The notes below the pieces were generated by a model, which did not search any database, had not been told where the DNA came from, and saw only the letters and a program-made list of their open reading frames with translations. 64,000 nucleotides of DNA, from positions 5,110,494 through 5,174,493 of the forward strand of contig CP124529.1 of the NCBI GenBank assembly GCA_029953615.1, written 5' to 3'. Both the position numbers and the translations under genes were made by a program. Origin of the DNA: Pseudomonas putida. Its GTDB lineage: Bacteria > Pseudomonadota > Gammaproteobacteria > Pseudomonadales > Pseudomonadaceae. This document shows positions 61,520-64,000 of the stretch, in pieces. The first letter of the stretch is position 1. Each line of letters opens with the position of its first letter.

Positions 61520-62271
61520 GCGAGAACCTGATCCAGGCGAGCAGCGGCACGCCGTGGACGGCTTGGCAGCAGGCCGCGCACCTGGCCAGGGCGACCTGGA
61601 TTACCCCGCAGCAGCTGTGCCCGCCGGGCCGCCGCCTGGTACTGCTCGCGCCGCATCCCGATGACGAGATTCTCATGGCCGGCGGGCTGCTGGCGGGCTT
61701 CCGTGGCCGGGAAAACGAGTTGGTACTGATCTCTGCGACCGATGGCGAAGCGAGCCACCCCGGCTCTCGCCACTGGAGCGAACACCGTCTGCGCCGGCAA
61801 AGGCCGCTGGAAAGCCGCCATGCGCTGCAACAGCTTGACCTCGACCTCGGCCGCCTGGATTGGCGGCGGCTCCACCTCAAGGACGGCGCCTTGCCACGTG
61901 ACGAGGCGTTTCTGCTCAACCATCTGAATCAGTTGCTCAGGCCTGACGATCTGCTGATGGCCACCTGGAGCGGCGACGGCCACTGTGACCACGAGGCGGT
62001 GGGCCGGGCTGCGGTGCAGGCGGTGCGGATGCGCAAGGCGCAATGCCTGGAGGTACCCGTGTGGGCCTGGCACTGGGCACAACCGGACGACCCGCGCCTG
62101 CCTTGGCAGCGGGCCCACCGCATCCAGCTCGACGAGGCCAGCCTGGCCCGCAAGCGCAAGGCCTTGGCCGCCCATGTCAGCCAGCTCGAGCCGGATGGCC
62201 CGCGCCCGCCCGTACTGCCGCCGAACTTGCAGGAGTGTTTGCTGCAACCTTTCGAACTGGTGTTCCTGTAA
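61516..62271 (+). CDS. PIG-L family deacetylase
   Basis: This 251-residue zinc-dependent deacetylase shows the family motif LLAPHPDDEILMAGG (about residues 43-57; His and Asp-Asp ligands) and the second ligand in GDGHCDHEAVGRAAVQAVR (about 152-170). PIG-L enzymes remove acetyl groups from N-acetylglucosamine-type sugars (for example in mycothiol or GPI-type routes). It is coupled to the genes before and after: it starts 4 bases inside the ACAD gene and its stop lies 11 bases before the methyltransferase. A sugar-modification role for the cassette is inferred. Confidence 0.88.
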   Translation: MSENLIQASSGTPWTAWQQAAHLARATWITPQQLCPPGRRLVLLAPHPDDEILMAGGLLAGFRGRENELVLISATDGEASHPGSRHWSEHRLRRQRPLESRHALQQLDLDLGRLDWRRLHLKDGALPRDEAFLLNHLNQLLRPDDLLMATWSGDGHCDHEAVGRAAVQAVRMRKAQCLEVPVWAWHWAQPDDPRLPWQRAHRIQLDEASLARKRKALAAHVSQLEPDGPRPPVLPPNLQECLLQPFELVFL

Positions 62272-62282
62272 TTGGAGTTGTC

Positions 62283-62882
62283 ATGAGCCTTGACTCACAG
62301 TATTTCGCCGACCTGTACGCCACCAGTGAAGACCCTTGGGCATTTCGTACCCGCTGGTACGAAAAGCGCAAGCGCGAGCTGGTCATGGCCAGCCTGCCGC
62401 GCCAGTGCTATCAGCGCGTTTTCGAGCCGGCTTGCGCCAATGGCGAGCTCAGCGCCTTGCTGGCCGAGCGTTGTGCCTACCTGTTGTGCCAGGACCTGGA
62501 CCCTACTGCGGTAGCCCTGGCCAGTGAGCGCTTGGCCCAGCTGGGTAATGTCTCGGTGGAGCAGGCGCGGCTGCCGGCGGACTGGCCGGGCGGGAGTTTC
62601 GACCTGATTGTGCTGAGCGAGGTGGGATACTACCTCGACCCGACCGACTGGCTGCAGGTGATCGAACAGTCGGTGGCCAGCCTGACCTACGACGGCGGGC
62701 TGCTGGCCTGCCATTGGAAGCACCCTATTGCCGGTTGCCCGCAGGACGGGCGTGAAGTGCATCGCATGCTGGCCCGGCACCTGCCGCTGCATCTGCAGTT
62801 GCAACATGACGAGGCGGACTTCGTGCTGGAATACTGGTCTTCTCAGCCCAGCGTGGTCGACCTTGACGAGACCTGCCCATGA
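62283..62882 (+). CDS. SAM-dependent methyltransferase (NodS-like)
   Basis: This 199-residue protein has a class I methyltransferase fold. The SAM-binding motif is near FEPACANGELSALLAERC (about residues 44-61), with Asp in CQDLDPTA and the FDLIVLSEVGYYL motif. It matches the NodS-type family that methylates amino or hydroxyl groups of oligosaccharides. The start lies 11 bases after PIG-L and the stop overlaps the glycosyltransferase start by 4 bases. The acceptor is unknown, but a deacetylated sugar amine from the PIG-L step is a natural candidate. Confidence 0.85.
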   Translation: MSLDSQYFADLYATSEDPWAFRTRWYEKRKRELVMASLPRQCYQRVFEPACANGELSALLAERCAYLLCQDLDPTAVALASERLAQLGNVSVEQARLPADWPGGSFDLIVLSEVGYYLDPTDWLQVIEQSVASLTYDGGLLACHWKHPIAGCPQDGREVHRMLARHLPLHLQLQHDEADFVLEYWSSQPSVVDLDETCP

Positions 62883-63538
62883 TTGCCGTTGTTATCCCGG
62901 CGCACAACGAGGCCCGGCGCCTTGGGCGCTGCCTGCGGGCAGTACTGGCGGCCGCCCGGCAGGCGCAGCAGGTGGGGTACCAGGTGGAGGTGCTGGTGGT
63001 GCTGGACCGCTGCAGCGATGGCAGTGCCGCCGTGGCAAGCCGTTTCGGTGTAACGGCGCTGACGGTGGATACCGGCAACGTCGGCATGGCGCGCCGGGTG
63101 GGTGCGGCATACATGGTCGAGCGCGGCGCGCAGTGGCTGGCATGCACCGATGCCGACAGCCGGGTGCCAGCGCACTGGCTGTTGTCGCAACTGGCCTGCA
63201 GGGCCGAGGTGGTGTGCGGAACGGTGCATGTCGAGTGCTGGCAGCCCTGGCAGACAGCGGCCTTGCGCAAGCTGTACCACAGCCGCTACCACGCACGTGA
63301 GGGGCATCGGCATGTGCATGGGGCCAATCTGGGGGTTTGTGCCGACGCCTATAATCGGGTGGGCGGCTTCAAGCCCCTGGCGGCGCATGAGGATGTGCAA
63401 CTGGTCAGCGACCTGCAGGCCAGTGGCGCGCAGATCGTATGGACCGCCAGGCATAGCGTGGTCACCAGCAGCCGGCGCGACAGCCGCGCCCGCGGAGGGT
63501 TTGGCGATTATCTGGTGGGGTTGCAGACACAGATCTGA
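62879..63538 (+). CDS. Glycosyltransferase family 2 protein
   Basis: This 219-residue protein has a GT-A fold. VVIPAHNEARRLGRCLRAVL (residues about 4-23) is the typical family 2 start, and TDADSRV gives the DxD-type Asp motif (about 83-87). No membrane segments are seen. Its ATG overlaps the methyltransferase stop by 4 bases. It is the last gene of the coupled cassette ACAD, PIG-L, methyltransferase, glycosyltransferase, between ligD and ku. The product of the cassette is unknown. Confidence 0.88.
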   Translation: MIAVVIPAHNEARRLGRCLRAVLAAARQAQQVGYQVEVLVVLDRCSDGSAAVASRFGVTALTVDTGNVGMARRVGAAYMVERGAQWLACTDADSRVPAHWLLSQLACRAEVVCGTVHVECWQPWQTAALRKLYHSRYHAREGHRHVHGANLGVCADAYNRVGGFKPLAAHEDVQLVSDLQASGAQIVWTARHSVVTSSRRDSRARGGFGDYLVGLQTQI

Positions 63539-63559
63539 TGCTAGTTCGCACGCGGCGCG

Positions 63560-63655
63560 TACCCTGTGGGAGCGGCTTTAGCCGCGAAGAATTCAACTCG
63601 GTGCATGGCACCGGCTGCGCCGGTGTTCGCGGCTAAAGCCGCTCCCACAGGTACC
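63560..63655. repeat. REP-type inverted pair with long arms
   Basis: GTACCCTGTGGGAGCGGCTTTAGCCGCGAA-like sequence (63560-63589) and its inverse (63625-63655) form a near-perfect palindrome of about 28 bases per arm. It lies between the convergent glycosyltransferase and ku genes and could act as a bidirectional transcription barrier. CTAATTCAATGAGT follows. Confidence 0.8.
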
Positions 63656-63682
63656 TCGCTAATTCAATGAGTCATGAACATT

Positions 63683-64000
63683 TCAGGACGCCTTGCGTGT
63701 CTTCTTCGCCGGTTTCTTGCCACCCAGGCTGCGCTTGAGCAGTTCGGTAAGGTCGAGGATGTCCGCGCCTTTCCCAGCTTCCGTCGCCTCGCCCTTCTCC
63801 ACGGTTTCGATCTTGCCCTTGCTGGCCTTCTCTTCCACCAGGTCCATGATGGTCTGGCGAAACACATCCTGGTAGTCCGCCGGTTTCCACGGCCCGCTCA
63901 TGTCTTCCACCAGCCGCTTGGCCATGTCCAGCTCGCGCTTGTCCACCTTGGCCTCGGTCACACTGCTGTCCAGTTCCAGTGTTTCCAGCCCGCGCACTTC
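63683..64000 (-). CDS. ku: Non-homologous end joining protein Ku (C-terminal part)
   Basis: The gene runs off the right edge; only the last 105 or so residues are visible. They match the bacterial Ku C-terminal region: EVRGLETLEL, KVDKRELDMAKRLVEDM and SGPWKPADYQDVFRQTIMDLVEEK, and a Lys-rich tail (KRSLGGKKPAKKTRKAS) that binds DNA in bacterial Ku. Ku binds broken DNA ends and recruits LigD, whose gene is at 57952. It is convergent with the glycosyltransferase cassette. Confidence 0.95.
   Translation of the reverse strand, partial: EVRGLETLELDSSVTEAKVDKRELDMAKRLVEDMSGPWKPADYQDVFRQTIMDLVEEKASKGKIETVEKGEATEAGKGADILDLTELLKRSLGGKKPAKKTRKAS

Overview
The window is high-GC, gene-dense chromosomal DNA from a fluorescent pseudomonad, most likely the Pseudomonas putida group. 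The evidence is a complete phenylacetate (paa) catabolic locus with its own permease and OprD-type porin, a LigD/Ku end-joining locus, many LysR/AraC/GlxA-type regulators, and REP palindromes of the P. putida 'GCGGGC...GCCCGC next to CTCCCACAG' type in intergenic gaps. No rRNA, tRNA, CRISPR array, transposase or phage gene was seen.

Layout. (1) 1-3.7 kb: the end of an M42-type peptidase, a low-affinity iron permease family protein, an SDR divergent from a GlxA-type regulator, a Nudix hydrolase and a Gly/Gln-rich stress-type protein. (2) 3.9-9.8 kb: a three-gene leftward operon encoding a tyrosinase-family copper enzyme, a large unrecognised protein and an exported single-haem cytochrome-like protein, divergent from an Lrp/AsnC regulator. 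(3) 9.8-19.0 kb: AraC regulator, YcaC-type hydrolase, frameshifted RidA, LysR regulator, a lipoprotein, a formyltransferase-fold enzyme, ArfB ribosome rescue factor, an MFS transporter plus sugar isomerase/epimerase pair preceded by a perfect 18-bp palindrome, and a frameshifted MocR-type regulator. (4) 19.2-22.6 kb: a lower-GC, possibly acquired patch with a small membrane protein, an unrecognised 471-residue protein, a tandem LuxR-type HTH locus broken by a frameshift, and a decayed GrpB-family remnant. (5) 22.6-28.2 kb: TetR plus MFS efflux pair with a nested palindromic operator, then a HAD phosphatase, an OPA-type organophosphate transporter and an AraC regulator.

(6) 28.3-45.8 kb: the phenylacetate locus. 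paaX (repressor) and paaY face paaFGHIJ and paaK. A second transcription block then carries paaABCDE, a DUF485 protein, the symporter paaL, a porin and paaZ. Together these give uptake (porin, symporter), CoA activation (PaaK), ring epoxidation (PaaABCDE), isomerisation (PaaG), ring hydrolysis and aldehyde oxidation (PaaZ), and beta-oxidation-like steps to acetyl-CoA and succinyl-CoA (PaaF, PaaH, PaaJ), with thioesterases PaaI and PaaY.

(7) 45.9-64 kb: a stress and maintenance region. It holds a KGG-repeat protein, a very large CheB-CheR-PAS-histidine kinase-receiver hybrid, a Nudix hydrolase, a solitary ClpP-like peptidase, a broken second iron permease paralogue, a DUF72-EEP-ClsB-YbhN membrane lipid cluster, metallothionein, and LigD and Ku on either side of a tightly coupled cassette of acyl-CoA dehydrogenase-like, PIG-L deacetylase, methyltransferase and glycosyltransferase genes of unknown role.

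At least five coding regions are interrupted by 1-2 base indels (RidA, MocR, tandem LuxR, GrpB, iron permease). Some may be sequence errors rather than true pseudogenes. The two candidates that best fit an undescribed system are the tyrosinase/unknown/cytochrome operon and the four-gene cassette inside the LigD-Ku locus.
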